Shown here piece after piece: positions 44,041-52,732 of a stretch of DNA of 64,000 nt; position 1 is the first letter of the stretch; every line of letters begins with the position of its first letter. The notes below the pieces were generated by a model. It was not told where the DNA came from and searched no databases. It saw nothing but the letters and a program-made list of their open reading frames with translations. This stretch comes from Methylomonas methanica MC09 (GTDB taxonomy: Bacteria; Pseudomonadota; Gammaproteobacteria; Methylococcales; Methylomonadaceae): NCBI RefSeq assembly GCF_000214665.1, contig NC_015572.1, positions 2,976,001-3,040,000 of the forward strand, given 5' to 3'. The translations under genes were made by a program, and so were the position numbers.

Positions 44041-44400
44041 TCCCTGTCGGCAATAACGTTGAGCATCATTCAACCGCCCTTCAATTAACAGCTTGATGAC
44101 ACTTGTTGTAGAGCAACGCACTGAATTCGACGCCAAAAAAATTGCCGGGCAAGCCGGGAGCAATTGCCGAGACGAATGAACCCCAACGCGACCAGCGTTC
44201 CACCACCAATCACCTCTAAAAGCCAGACATTGCAATCAATTAAACAGCTCATGATAGTCAAAGGTCGAATCGCCCAAAAACGTTGGATTTCATTACCTCA
44301 ACCTACGTCCCTGATTTTGCCGCGTGGGTAACGAGAAATAAAACTCGAGGGGGTTGCCTGCTTTACAGCCCCCCCTCGCAACTAAAACTGCAACCTTATC
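44041..44400. repeat. Long direct repeat, right copy (partner 38341-38700)
   Basis: Near-identical to 38341-38700, including the REP-like dyad (44282-44313) and the receptor terminator (44345-44379). See the left copy for detail. Confidence 0.9.
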
Positions 44401-46821
44401 GATCCCATTACCGAAAGCGGATTGCCGGTAATAATCGAGCCTCGATTGCCGCCGGAGCCACTGTAATACCCCTTATCCAACAAGTTATTAATATTCACTT
44501 GAGTCGTCAGACGTGTTTTGCCGACAGGTATCGTATAAGCCGCCATAGTGTCCATCGTGAAATACCCCGGCAAATCACAACCTGAGTGTTGTTGTCGCCA
44601 AGGCGTTTACCTACCACTACGCCACCGAGTCCTGCTTTAAAACGCTCGGTGAATTGATAAGTTCCCCATAGACTGGCTTGGTTTTCAGGTACATTGACAG
44701 GCCGTTGACCCAGCAGGTTTGCATTAGCATTAACATAACGAATATCCGTAAAAGCATACGTCGCAACCAAGTCTAATTTTTCAGTCACTTGCCCTTTAAT
44801 ATCAATTTCTACCCCACGGCTTCTGACTTTGCCTGCGACAACGGAAAATCCTGGATGCTCTGGGTCGTTGGTTATCGTATTGGTTTTATTCAAGTTATAA
44901 AAAGACACTGTACTAGAGAACCGCTTCTCGAAAAATTCAGTCTTGAATCCTGCTTCATATTGCTCAGCAGTTTCTGGTTTAAAATTCTGACCGGTAAATG
45001 AAAAACCAGTGTTTGCACTACCCAAAGATTCCGTGTAACTACTGAATAAAGAAAGCCATTGCCAGGGTTGGTAAAGTACGCCTACGCGCGGACTGAATTT
45101 CTGGTCTTCCTGGTCGCTGTAGTTAGTCTTTGCCAAGTCAAAGGACGTGCTATTACTACCTGCGCCATAAGTGACCCAATCGTAGCGCCCCCCCCCAGAA
45201 TGTGCAGTTTATCAAACAAGGTGATTTGATCTTGGAAGTAAGCACCGAACCTTTCTTCTTTGCGGATATAATTCCAGCTGTAAGGCAGTGCGTTAACTGC
45301 TGCTTGACTGACAACGTTATAAACCGGATTAAAAATATTAATTGGTGGCAGAACGGCAGTGGTCGTGTAACGGTTATTAGGTGCAGCATAGGCGTTGTGG
45401 TAATAGTCACCGCCGAAAAGAACATCGTGCTTTGATCCAAGCAAGTTAAATTTTCCTGTCAAATCTAGGTTGGTTGCATAGGTTTCCTGGTTGGCTGGTC
45501 CTGTCACAAGATTACGAGTCAGGGTTTGGTTATCTGCTAACAGTTTCTTATTTCCCGTATCGTAATAGTCAATGTCCCAGTTTTCCCATAAAAATCTATT
45601 TTTTACTTTCCAGTCGTCATTGAATTTAAATGCCCAGTCATAAGCCACTAAAGTCGTATCGAGGACGGGGCCTTTAGCGCTGTCTTGATAACTACGGTCT
45701 AAAGGCACGGGTGCGGGACGGTTACCGATGGATGGAATACCGTAGTCAGTTGCTTTTTTCTCGTGTTTATGTTCCAGCTCAAGATTGGCTTCAAAACGAT
45801 CGTTGGGTCGCCAGCTTAGCGTAGGGGCAACAAAGTAACGCTCATCGTTGACAAATTGTTTAAACGAGCCAATATCCTGATAAGCAAAGTTTAGGCGGTA
45901 GCGTAATTTCCCGTCTTTATCGATAGGGCCTGTGGCATCGGCGGTGGTGCGGTATTGATCATAGGAGCCGACTTGCTGTTGTACCGAGTAAGCGGGACTA
46001 TCCAAGCCTTTTTTGGTGACATAATTGATCAAACCACCCGGTTGTGCCCGACCATAAAGCATGGAAGCAGGGCCTTTGATGACTTCAATTTGCTCGATAT
46101 TGGAAGGGTCATAGGTGCCAAAACCACGTAGTAAACCATTGCGGTAAATATCGTTGGTAGTAAAGCCGCGAAGAATAAAAGCTTCGTAAATAGTACCCGA
46201 GTCATAACGAGCTTGAACACCGCTGACATTCTTGGTTATTGCATCGGTAATATTGATGTCTTGTTGATCGTTCATTAATGATTTTGGCACCACTTGAATA
46301 TTCATCGGCGTTTCCATAATCGGCGTATCGGTCTTCGTGGCCGTTGATGCGTTAGATCGGTTGTAATCAGTGTTATACGGATCGTCAGGATCATAAACCG
46401 CCTTCCCAGTAACCCTAACCGCCGCCAAAGTCGCCGCATCCGTTTGACTGCGATTCTCCACCACTTTCAGCGTGACGGTATTGTCGCCGGTATAGGTATG
46501 GACTAATCCCGTGCCAGACAACAGTTTCCGAAGGCCTTCTTCCACGCTATATTCGCCCTGCAAACCCGGGCTGCTTTTCCCATCCGTCAGTCTGGCGTTC
46601 ACCGATAACAGGATACCCGCGCTGCCGGCAAACTGACTGAGTGCGTGACTCAGTGAACCGCTGCCGATCTGGTAATGGCGTTTGGCGCTTGCACCGGCGT
46701 TGTCTTCCGCCATGACCGAAGGCGCAACGGCCAAGGCGGAGGCCAACACCAGACCATTGACGGTTTGCTGCCAACGGGATAGCTGTTTGCCAACAGTCCG
46801 ATTCTGTTTTCGCTTTGACAT
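44382..46821 (-). pseudogene. TonB-dependent receptor of unit B, broken by two frameshifts
   Basis: Paralogue of the receptor at 38682-41114, with the same STN domain, plug and barrel. The first frame (46821 down to about 45190) runs to HILGGG and then leaves the family sequence. The cause is a run of nine Gs (45188-45196, Cs on the plus strand) where ten would restore GGGRYDW, as in the paralogue. The second frame continues correctly (about 45136 down to 44580) until NNTQV. There a 2-base insertion (GTTGTGATTTG for GTTGATTTG) shifts to a third frame that ends normally in SIRLQF. Either lesion alone destroys the barrel. A sequencing error in the homopolymer cannot be excluded for the first. 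Confidence 0.85.
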
Positions 46822-47031
46822 GGTCTTTCTCCTTTTAAAATGCTGTTCTCATTCCTATTGCCAATCGAAAACTAAAAAGGGGAACTCAAAATTGAAAAAA
46901 AATTAAATAATTTTTAACACACTGTTTTTGCTATAAAAATAAGTTAAATTCTTTGTTGTACGGCAGGGTGTTTTTCAGCGCGAATCTCAAAGGGTATACT
47001 TTAATTTCGGTCAATCCAGAGATACAACCTT

Positions 47032-47337
47032 ATGTCAACCAAAATACAAACCAGCTTGCGTCTAGAAGCGGAAAAGCTTGCGGAAGCCAAGCAAATGCCC
47101 GGTGAACTTGGTATGAATTTTAGCGAAGCGGCGCTGCGGGATGTACACGCCGGACAAGTCCCGGAAGCCATTACTCTTGAGCAACGTAAGTGTGATGGCA
47201 GTAAATCATCAAAACCCTTTCGCGGCAGAATACCTTCATCAAGGACATGCGATACTTTGTTGATCTATAGGGCTGATGAACACCCAGTATATCTAACCCG
47301 GCTTGGTAGCCATGCCCAGCCTTTCAAAGGCATGTAA
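47032..47337 (+). pseudogene. Collapsed RelB/DinJ antitoxin-YafQ toxin remnant
   Basis: A 101-codon frame whose start, MSTKIQTSLRLEAEKLAEAKQ followed by LGMNFSEAALRDV, looks like a RelB/DinJ antitoxin N-terminus. Its end, DTLLIYRADEHPVYLTRLGSHAQPF, looks like the C-terminus of a YafQ/RelE toxin. The middle of both genes is missing, so an internal deletion fused them in frame. It lies between the unit B receptor and the intact toxin-antitoxin pair. A fused regulatory protein is possible but less likely. Confidence 0.65.
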
Positions 47338-47378
47338 CCGATGAATAAATCAATATGGACGGTTCATAGGCCATTAAT

Positions 47379-47410
47379 GTTGGGGTTCGTTACCTAATCC
47401 CAACCTACAG
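47379..47410. repeat. REP-like dyad, copy 4
   Basis: TTGGG-GTTCGTTACCTAAT-CCCAA followed by CCTACAG. Related to the dyads at 38582, 41389 and 44282. Confidence 0.5.
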
Positions 47411-47441
47411 TCCTATAAACGTTAGGTAATGGTTTGTCAGT

Positions 47442-47726
47442 TCAATGGAGAACTGGTGGCCATTGCCGTGCGGTATGAACCAAGGCCAAAATCCAGAGTG
47501 TTTCCTGTTGGATTTCATAGACCAGTCGATAGCTTACGTGCGGAATTAATTCGCGTGTCCCTGGGATTTTTCCCGGCGGCCCTAGTTGAGGGTGATCGGC
47601 TAAGCTGGCTACCGCGCGGCTGAAAAGTTTATCCATTCGAATGGCCGCTTGCGGGTTATCAAGCGCGATGAAGTTCCAGACCTCTTCACGGTCTTGCAGG
47701 GCTTCAGGCGTCCAAATAACCTTCAC
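47442..47726 (-). CDS. ParE/RelE-family toxin
   Basis: A 94-residue toxin of the ParE/RelE superfamily: MKVIWTPEALQDREEVWNFI, then GTRELIPHVSYRLVYEIQQ and LWILALVHTARQWPP. ParE-type members poison gyrase and RelE types cleave mRNA on ribosomes; ParE is favoured by HTARQWP. Its ATG overlaps the antitoxin stop, the normal layout of such pairs. It lies in the extra segment that unit B has and unit A lacks. Confidence 0.87.
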   Translation of the reverse strand: MKVIWTPEALQDREEVWNFIALDNPQAAIRMDKLFSRAVASLADHPQLGPPGKIPGTRELIPHVSYRLVYEIQQETLWILALVHTARQWPPVLH

Positions 47727-48004
47727 ACTTGCTGGTCGGCTGCCTGCGCGCGGCGTGCAGAGAACGCGCTTTCAACGCTGTCATTGGATGTCCCCAGGCC
47801 TGCCTGCATGGAGGTTCGGGCAGTTTCGACTTTGTTGCGCAAAAACTCATCATATTCCCTTGTTTCGCGCTGACGTTGAATAAACTCACGCATCAATTCC
47901 CGCAATACTTGAGATGCCGGCCTGTGGGCTGCTTCGGCTTCGGCCATGAATTCGGCCCGCAACTCGGGCTCCAGTTTCATTGTAAAGACAGCTTCTTTGG
48001 ACAT
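47723..48004 (-). CDS. Antitoxin partner of the ParE-like toxin
   Basis: A 93-residue protein starting at the ATG at 48004 (MSKEAVFTMKLEPELRAEF), with AGGAGAAAC before it. The N-terminal ribbon-helix-helix pattern (FTMKLEPELRAEFMAEAEAA then SQVLRELMREFIQRQ) is typical of DNA-binding antitoxins; the acidic/polar tail should wrap the toxin. The overlap with parE by 4 bp indicates coupled translation. A TATATACTGACTTAGTATATA palindrome-like stretch at about 48025-48046 is a likely autoregulatory operator. Confidence 0.83.
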   Translation of the reverse strand: MSKEAVFTMKLEPELRAEFMAEAEAAHRPASQVLRELMREFIQRQRETREYDEFLRNKVETARTSMQAGLGTSNDSVESAFSARRAQAADQQV

Positions 48005-48024
48005 GAGGTTTCTCCTAAGCAATT

Positions 48025-48046
48025 ATATACTGACTTAGTATATACG
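48025..48046. promoter_or_regulatory. Candidate operator of the toxin-antitoxin pair
   Basis: TATATACTGACTTAGTATATA contains TATATACT / AGTATATA inverted arms with a 5-base centre, about 20 bp upstream of the antitoxin ATG. Ribbon-helix-helix antitoxins usually bind such sites. Confidence 0.55.
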
Positions 48047-48062
48047 TTTTAGTATTGGAGCC

Positions 48063-49028
48063 CTAACGCGGCAACACCTTTACCCATAGCGGCATTGGAC
48101 TTGAAATTTTGACGGGCAGGGTTTCCGCCAGCATCGTCAAAACGCGATCCGTGTCGCTGAGCGGGAAAGAACCGACGATGCGCAACCCTGCGATCCGCGG
48201 GTCGCAAGTGACGTAGCCGTGCCGATAACGATTGAGTTGCAGCAGAAATTCGCTTAACGGCATGTTGTCGGCCAGCAGAAAGCCTTGGGTCCAGGCCGGA
48301 CGGTCCTCATTTACCGCCGCTGCCGGGTCGATTCGTTCTTGAGTAAAACCCGTGCTCTGCCCGGCGTGCAGCACCCGTTTGTTCGAGCCCGGTTTGCCGG
48401 GTTCAATCTCGACCGCATCGGCAAATACGCTGACTTGGCTGTTGCCCGAAAGCTGTCTGACGCTAAAGCGGGTGCCCAATGCACCAACCCGGCCTTCCTG
48501 GCTGTCGACGACAAACGGTCGATGCATGCCGCTATTGTCCGGAGCGGTTTCGATATAAATTTCGCCGGAAACCAGTTGCAAGCGGCGCAGTTCCCCTGTG
48601 AACTCCACATTTAAGGCGCTATCGGTGTCGAGGCTGACTTTTGAGCCGTCGGCCAGGATGACGGTTCTGCTGCTGCCTAATGCGGTTTGATAATCGGCCG
48701 ACCATGCCTGTAAATACCGGCCGCGCGCCAGTTGCCAACTCGTAAAGCCAATGGCGCCGAATACCGCCAGGGCTTTCAATGTGCGCCGGCGGTAAAGGTC
48801 GGGTTGATTCAGTGCCGCCGAAGCGGCGTGAACCGGCAGATGTTGGAATTTTCCGGAGAAATATTCGACTCGGGCCCAAGCGGCTTGGTGATCGGGATGC
48901 GCCTGCAACCATGCCTGCCATTGTGCGGTTTCCGAATTCGATACCGCGCCGGAACCTAACACGGCAAACCACTCGGCGGCTTGCGCCAGGATGCCGGGAT
49001 GAATGTCAGGGCGCTCTGGATTTAACAT
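48063..49028 (-). CDS. FecR-type anti-sigma/sigma-regulator (unit B)
   Basis: A 321-residue FecR protein, the same length as its paralogue at 41634. It has the N-terminal segment AEWFAVLGSGAVSNSETAQWQAW, the membrane helix near LAVFGAIGFTSWQLA, the FecR core (TVILADGSKVSLDTDSALNVEF, RRLQLVSGEIYIETA) and the C-terminal STN-like part DNMPLSEFLLQLNRYRHG, ending PLWVKVLPR. Its start overlaps the fecI stop by 7 bp. It remains intact although its presumed receptor is broken, so it may now respond to the unit A receptor or to none. Confidence 0.9.
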   Translation of the reverse strand: MLNPERPDIHPGILAQAAEWFAVLGSGAVSNSETAQWQAWLQAHPDHQAAWARVEYFSGKFQHLPVHAASAALNQPDLYRRRTLKALAVFGAIGFTSWQLARGRYLQAWSADYQTALGSSRTVILADGSKVSLDTDSALNVEFTGELRRLQLVSGEIYIETAPDNSGMHRPFVVDSQEGRVGALGTRFSVRQLSGNSQVSVFADAVEIEPGKPGSNKRVLHAGQSTGFTQERIDPAAAVNEDRPAWTQGFLLADNMPLSEFLLQLNRYRHGYVTCDPRIAGLRIVGSFPLSDTDRVLTMLAETLPVKISSPMPLWVKVLPR

Positions 49029-49525
49029 GCCGTGGTCAGAAGATGCAGCATGGCTCGGGCCATGTATTTTTTGACCATGCGATCCGTAACGTCTAATTGC
49101 CGGCCAATTTCGATATAGGTTAAGCCATCCAGTTGCGACATCAAGAAAGCTTTGCGCACTTTGGCGGGCAGTTGATCGAGCAATTGGTCGATTTCCTGCA
49201 GCGTGGCGAGGATGATGGCGTTTTCCTCGGGCGACGGTATCAGTGCTTCGGGATAGGCGGCAATTCTATCCAGGTAGGCCTGTTCTATCGCTGCTTTGCG
49301 CCAATGGTTGATCAATAACCCCTTGGCGATCGTTGTCAAAAACGCCCGAGGCTCTTGTATCTCATCAATCTGCTTAGAGGCGATCACCCGCATAAAGGCG
49401 TCGTGCGCATGGTCCTCCGCCTGCAGGCGGCACTGCACCCGCTTAGCCAGCCAGCCCAGCAACCAGGAATGATGCTCCCGATAAAGTTGCGTCAGCACTT
49501 GATTCGAGACCAGCTCTGTCGTCAT
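49022..49525 (-). CDS. FecI-type ECF sigma factor (unit B)
   Basis: A 167-residue ECF sigma factor starting at the ATG at 49525 (MTTELVSNQ), with AGGA nine bases upstream. Region 2 is LYREHHSWLLGWLAKRVQCR...EDHAHDAFMRVI and region 4 LPAKVRKAFLMSQLDGLTYIEIGRQLDVTDRMVKKYM. Paralogue of 42606-43115. Together with fecR it is the head of the right-hand duplicated unit. Confidence 0.9.
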   Translation of the reverse strand: MTTELVSNQVLTQLYREHHSWLLGWLAKRVQCRLQAEDHAHDAFMRVIASKQIDEIQEPRAFLTTIAKGLLINHWRKAAIEQAYLDRIAAYPEALIPSPEENAIILATLQEIDQLLDQLPAKVRKAFLMSQLDGLTYIEIGRQLDVTDRMVKKYMARAMLHLLTTAC

Positions 49526-49531
49526 CGGCAA

Positions 49532-49875
49532 TTCCTAAACTTGTTTGATAAGAACCCTTCCAAAGCCGCGACGCCGGTGTTCAATCACAATCTCCGTTGC
49601 GCCGTTTGGGCTGCCGTATGCCGATTTAACACGCCGCAACCCGGCCGGCTTTTAGATAAATTTCAATTGAACAGCAAAGAGTATGCCTTTTACTTGCTAA
49701 GGAAGCGGGGCTCGACGAAACAAAAACCCATAAAGTCACCCAAATCAATAGCCTATAAATATCGTGATATTACGGCAGTTAACGCACAGTAGATTTCCGC
49801 GCCAACCCAAACGCAAAATAAATGCGCCATATCACCTATTTTTAGCTAAAAATAAATGAAATGCCGCAAGTTCTA
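49532..49875. other. Intergenic region upstream of fecI B
   Basis: 344 bp with no gene. It contains the recurrent motif at 49823-49835. Confidence 0.5.
49823..49835 (-). promoter_or_regulatory. Recurrent motif upstream of fecI B
   Basis: On the minus strand GTGATATGGCGCA, preceded by TAAAAATAG as in the copy at 43338. About 298 bp upstream of the fecI start at 49525 and 40 bp past the stop side of the next gene. Confidence 0.5.
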
Positions 49876-50766
49876 TTAGCGGGGTATCTCCCGATTTATG
49901 CCTCCCTCCCCCAGTCCGAACCTGTTTTCCAACTCCAGGTGTTGATTCATGCGAATCACGTCTTTAAAGCCTTCGAAGGATAGCTCGCTGTTGATATTTG
50001 CGGTGCTGCCGTCGGCTTTTAACGTATTAAAGCAATCGATCAACGCCTGCGTTGCGGAAAATAGGCCGGACAGGGCGAAGGCCACCAACTTGTAGCCCAT
50101 GTCATCCAATTCGGCGACCGACAGATTGGGAGTTTTGCCGCCTTCTATGATATTGGCGAACAACGGCACGCCCTGAAAATGCCGCGCCACTTCGGCCAGC
50201 TCTTCCCGCGACTGCGGGGCTTCGACAAACAACACGTCGGCACCGGCCGCCAGATAACGTTCGCCGCGCGCAATCGCACCATTCAAGCCTTCCACCGCGC
50301 GGGCATCGGTTCGGGCCACTATCACCAACCCGGAATCGCCGCGCGCATAAACCGCCGCTTTGATTTTTTCGACCTGCTCGTCTACCGATACCAAGCGTTT
50401 TCCCTCGAAATGCCCGCACTTTTTCGGCCATTCCTGATCTTCCAATATGATGCCGGCCACCGGCGATTGCACGACGTCCTGCACGGTTCTGATCACGTTC
50501 AACGGGTTGCCGTAGCCGGTATCCATGTCCGCCAGCAGCGGGATAGCCACGCTGCCGGCGATGCGTTTGGCGGCATCTATCATTTCGCTGGCGGTCAGGT
50601 AACCGAAATCCGGCTTGCCCAACAACGAGGCCGCGATGCCGAAGCCGCTGGAAAAAATGAAATCGAAACCGGCCCGCTCCGCCGCCAGCGCGCCGATGCA
50701 GTCGTAGACCGCCGGCGCGGCATGGATACCGGGCTGTTCGATCATGTGTCGCAGAATATTTTTCAT
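49876..50766 (-). CDS. Isocitrate lyase/PEP mutase-superfamily enzyme
   Basis: A 296-residue enzyme of the ICL/PEP mutase superfamily. It has LLADMDTGYGNPLNV (metal site), ILEDQEWPKKCGHFEGKRL with the catalytic KCGH loop at 116-119, IVARTDARAVEGL and DVLFVEAPQSREEL. The KCGH cysteine points to a lyase (methylisocitrate lyase, oxaloacetate hydrolase or a similar activity) rather than PEP mutase. The start is the ATG at 50766; a GTG five codons earlier is the alternative. It lies only 19 bp after the MFS exporter gene on the same strand. In a serine-cycle organism a role with glyoxylate or C3/C4 acids is conceivable, but the substrate is not readable. Confidence 0.83.
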   Translation of the reverse strand: MKNILRHMIEQPGIHAAPAVYDCIGALAAERAGFDFIFSSGFGIAASLLGKPDFGYLTASEMIDAAKRIAGSVAIPLLADMDTGYGNPLNVIRTVQDVVQSPVAGIILEDQEWPKKCGHFEGKRLVSVDEQVEKIKAAVYARGDSGLVIVARTDARAVEGLNGAIARGERYLAAGADVLFVEAPQSREELAEVARHFQGVPLFANIIEGGKTPNLSVAELDDMGYKLVAFALSGLFSATQALIDCFNTLKADGSTANINSELSFEGFKDVIRMNQHLELENRFGLGEGGINREIPR

Positions 50767-50785
50767 GTAAGTGTTATCCACAGTT

Positions 50786-52003
50786 TTAATACAAATCGCT
50801 CAAGCTGACTTTGCGCAACTTTGGCGCCAGTTTCGCCGTCGCCGCGACGACGATCAAGGTCATTGCGCCGCCGAACAACACCGACGGCACCAAGCCCAGC
50901 CAGCGCGCGGTGACGCCGGATTCGAACGCACCCAGTTCGTTGGACGAACCGATGAAAATGCCGTTAATTGCCGACACCCGGCCGCGCAAGGCGTCGGGGG
51001 TTGCCAGTTGCAGGATCGTCGAGCGCATCACCACCGATACCCCGTCGCAAACCCCGGACAGCGCCAAGAACAAAGCGCCAAGCCAAAAATTAGCAGCTAA
51101 TGCGAAAGCTATCATGCACAAACCGAACCCTGCCACCGCCGCCAATAGCCAGCGCCCGGCATGTCGGTTTATCGGGTGGCGAGCCAGAAACAGACCGGTC
51201 AGCACCGCGCCGGCCGCCGGCGCCGCCCGCAAAATACCCAGTCCCTCGGCGCCGTAATGAAACACGTCCTGAATGAAGGCCGGCAGCAGCGCCACCGCGC
51301 CACCGAACAAGACCGCGAACATGTCCAGGGACTGCGCGCCGAGCACCACTTGATTATTGAACACGAAGCGCAAACCTTCGCCTATGCTGGCGAAAATCGG
51401 CGCTGCCACGGCCGGCGGCGGCTGTTTGACCCGCAGCGTTAACAAGGCCATTGCAGCAATCAGGCATAAACCGGCGGCAACGCCGTAAGCTACTGTTTTG
51501 CCGGCCCAGGCCACCAGCACGCCGCCCAGCGCCGGCCCGCCGACCAGACCGAAATTAATCACCGAACTGCCGATACCGGACGCTTTGACGAAAACCTCGC
51601 GCGGCAATACCAGTGCAAACAAGGCGCTATAACTAGGCCCTAAAAACGCCCGCGCCAAGCCGGTACAGGCTACCGTGCCGTAGATCCACCACAACGGATC
51701 GCCTGGCAGGCGTGCATCGGCAACCAGCATTAAGGCTGCCGCATTCAGCGCCAACAGGCCGCAGGCGGCGATACCGAACCAGCGCCGCGAATAATGATCC
51801 ACCGCATAACCGGCAAACAACGCGCAGCAAAAATACGGAATCACTTCCGCCAATCCCACCAAACCCAAGGCCAGCGTGTCGTGGGTCAGTTCGTAGATAT
51901 GCCAGCCGACTACGGTAGCCATCACCTGATAGGCCAGTACGGCCAAGCCGCGGAAAGCCAGCAGTTTGAAAAAAGCGGTATTGATAATGCCGAAGGATGC
52001 CAT
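50786..52003 (-). CDS. MFS exporter (EntS-like MFS_3 family)
   Basis: A 405-residue, twelve-helix transporter of the enterobactin-exporter-like branch: FRGLAVLAYQVMATVVGWHIYELT, LGLVGLAEVIPYFCCALFAGYAVDHYSRRW and VSAINGIFIGSSNELGAFESG. Such proteins export siderophores or other small molecules. It precedes the ICL/PEPM-family gene by 19 bp. No siderophore synthesis gene is in the window; only the proximity to the duplicated iron-uptake units suggests a link to iron. An inverted repeat lies about 115 bp upstream. Confidence 0.83.
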   Translation of the reverse strand: MASFGIINTAFFKLLAFRGLAVLAYQVMATVVGWHIYELTHDTLALGLVGLAEVIPYFCCALFAGYAVDHYSRRWFGIAACGLLALNAAALMLVADARLPGDPLWWIYGTVACTGLARAFLGPSYSALFALVLPREVFVKASGIGSSVINFGLVGGPALGGVLVAWAGKTVAYGVAAGLCLIAAMALLTLRVKQPPPAVAAPIFASIGEGLRFVFNNQVVLGAQSLDMFAVLFGGAVALLPAFIQDVFHYGAEGLGILRAAPAAGAVLTGLFLARHPINRHAGRWLLAAVAGFGLCMIAFALAANFWLGALFLALSGVCDGVSVVMRSTILQLATPDALRGRVSAINGIFIGSSNELGAFESGVTARWLGLVPSVLFGGAMTLIVVAATAKLAPKLRKVSLSDLY

Positions 52004-52118
52004 GAATGTCCTGATAAGTCGGCAAGCAATTGCGCCGGGCGATGGTAAAAAAGGTTTAGTTTACGGGGCTTGCGTTAGTTTTGATGCGCATTTTTGAGGA
52101 GAGGCATTGTATGGTGAG

Positions 52119-52142
52119 GTATGACGACCATGCCAGTCATAC
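52119..52142. promoter_or_regulatory. Inverted repeat GTATGAC-N10-GTCATAC
   Basis: Perfect 7-bp arms with a 10-base centre, 116 bp upstream of the MFS gene start and 12 bp past the stop of the gene ending at 52154. It could be an operator of the exporter gene. Confidence 0.45.
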
Positions 52143-52153
52143 TGCCGATTAAA

Positions 52154-52732
52154 TTATTCCTTATTATCGTTTGTTAGCAGTTTGTTTGCCTGCTGAAAAC
52201 TCAAGCCGGATATACCGGATTTCTGCATCGATTGCTTTAAGGAATCGGCTAACGCTGCGGCTAAAACACGCGAGTAAAAAGGCAGTGTTGCCACATAGAC
52301 GGGTAGTACATCGTCTATTTTTTCGGCCTGTTGCATTTTCTCTTCAAGCTCTAGGCGTTGACGGGCAATTTCCAGCATAAGAGCGTGATCGGTGGAGCAA
52401 TCGCCCGATAATGCCAGCGTCCAGGTTAAATCTGTTTGCAATTCGCAGGCACCGATATAGCGTCCGTATTGTGCGGGCAACCATTGTTCGGGGGCAATTA
52501 AGGACAGCCGGTATCGCTTGTCCTTAAAATACAGCCAGTAGGTTTGTCCTCGTGTGGGTTTAAAGCGAATTTGACTGCTCAAAATAAACAGCGAGGTAAA
52601 TAACTCGCCGCTAATTTGCCGAATGTTCTTAGCAGGCGCTTGCAGTTGCGTTTTTACCTGTTGCAAACTATCTAATACCGCAACACAGCCTTTGCCTTGG
52701 GGATTTGCAGGTTTAATTGTCGGAGTCGTCAT
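52154..52732 (-). CDS. Protein of unknown function
   Basis: A 192-residue cytosolic protein with no signal peptide or membrane helix. It begins MTTPTIKPANPQGKGCVAVL. The middle has a compact aromatic block (QTYWLYFKDKRYRLSLIAPEQWLP) followed by a helical stretch (MLEIARQRLELEEKMQQAEKIDD) likely to form a coiled coil, and the end is charged. The composition is that of a real gene and the reading frame is well used. I do not recognise the family. It stands alone between intergenic stretches. Confidence 0.65.
   Translation of the reverse strand: MTTPTIKPANPQGKGCVAVLDSLQQVKTQLQAPAKNIRQISGELFTSLFILSSQIRFKPTRGQTYWLYFKDKRYRLSLIAPEQWLPAQYGRYIGACELQTDLTWTLALSGDCSTDHALMLEIARQRLELEEKMQQAEKIDDVLPVYVATLPFYSRVLAAALADSLKQSMQKSGISGLSFQQANKLLTNDNKE

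Noticed and set aside
45188..45196. Reading the G-run in the unit B receptor as a working phase-variation switch
   Set aside because: A second, independent 2-base insertion near 44575 would keep the gene broken even with ten Gs.
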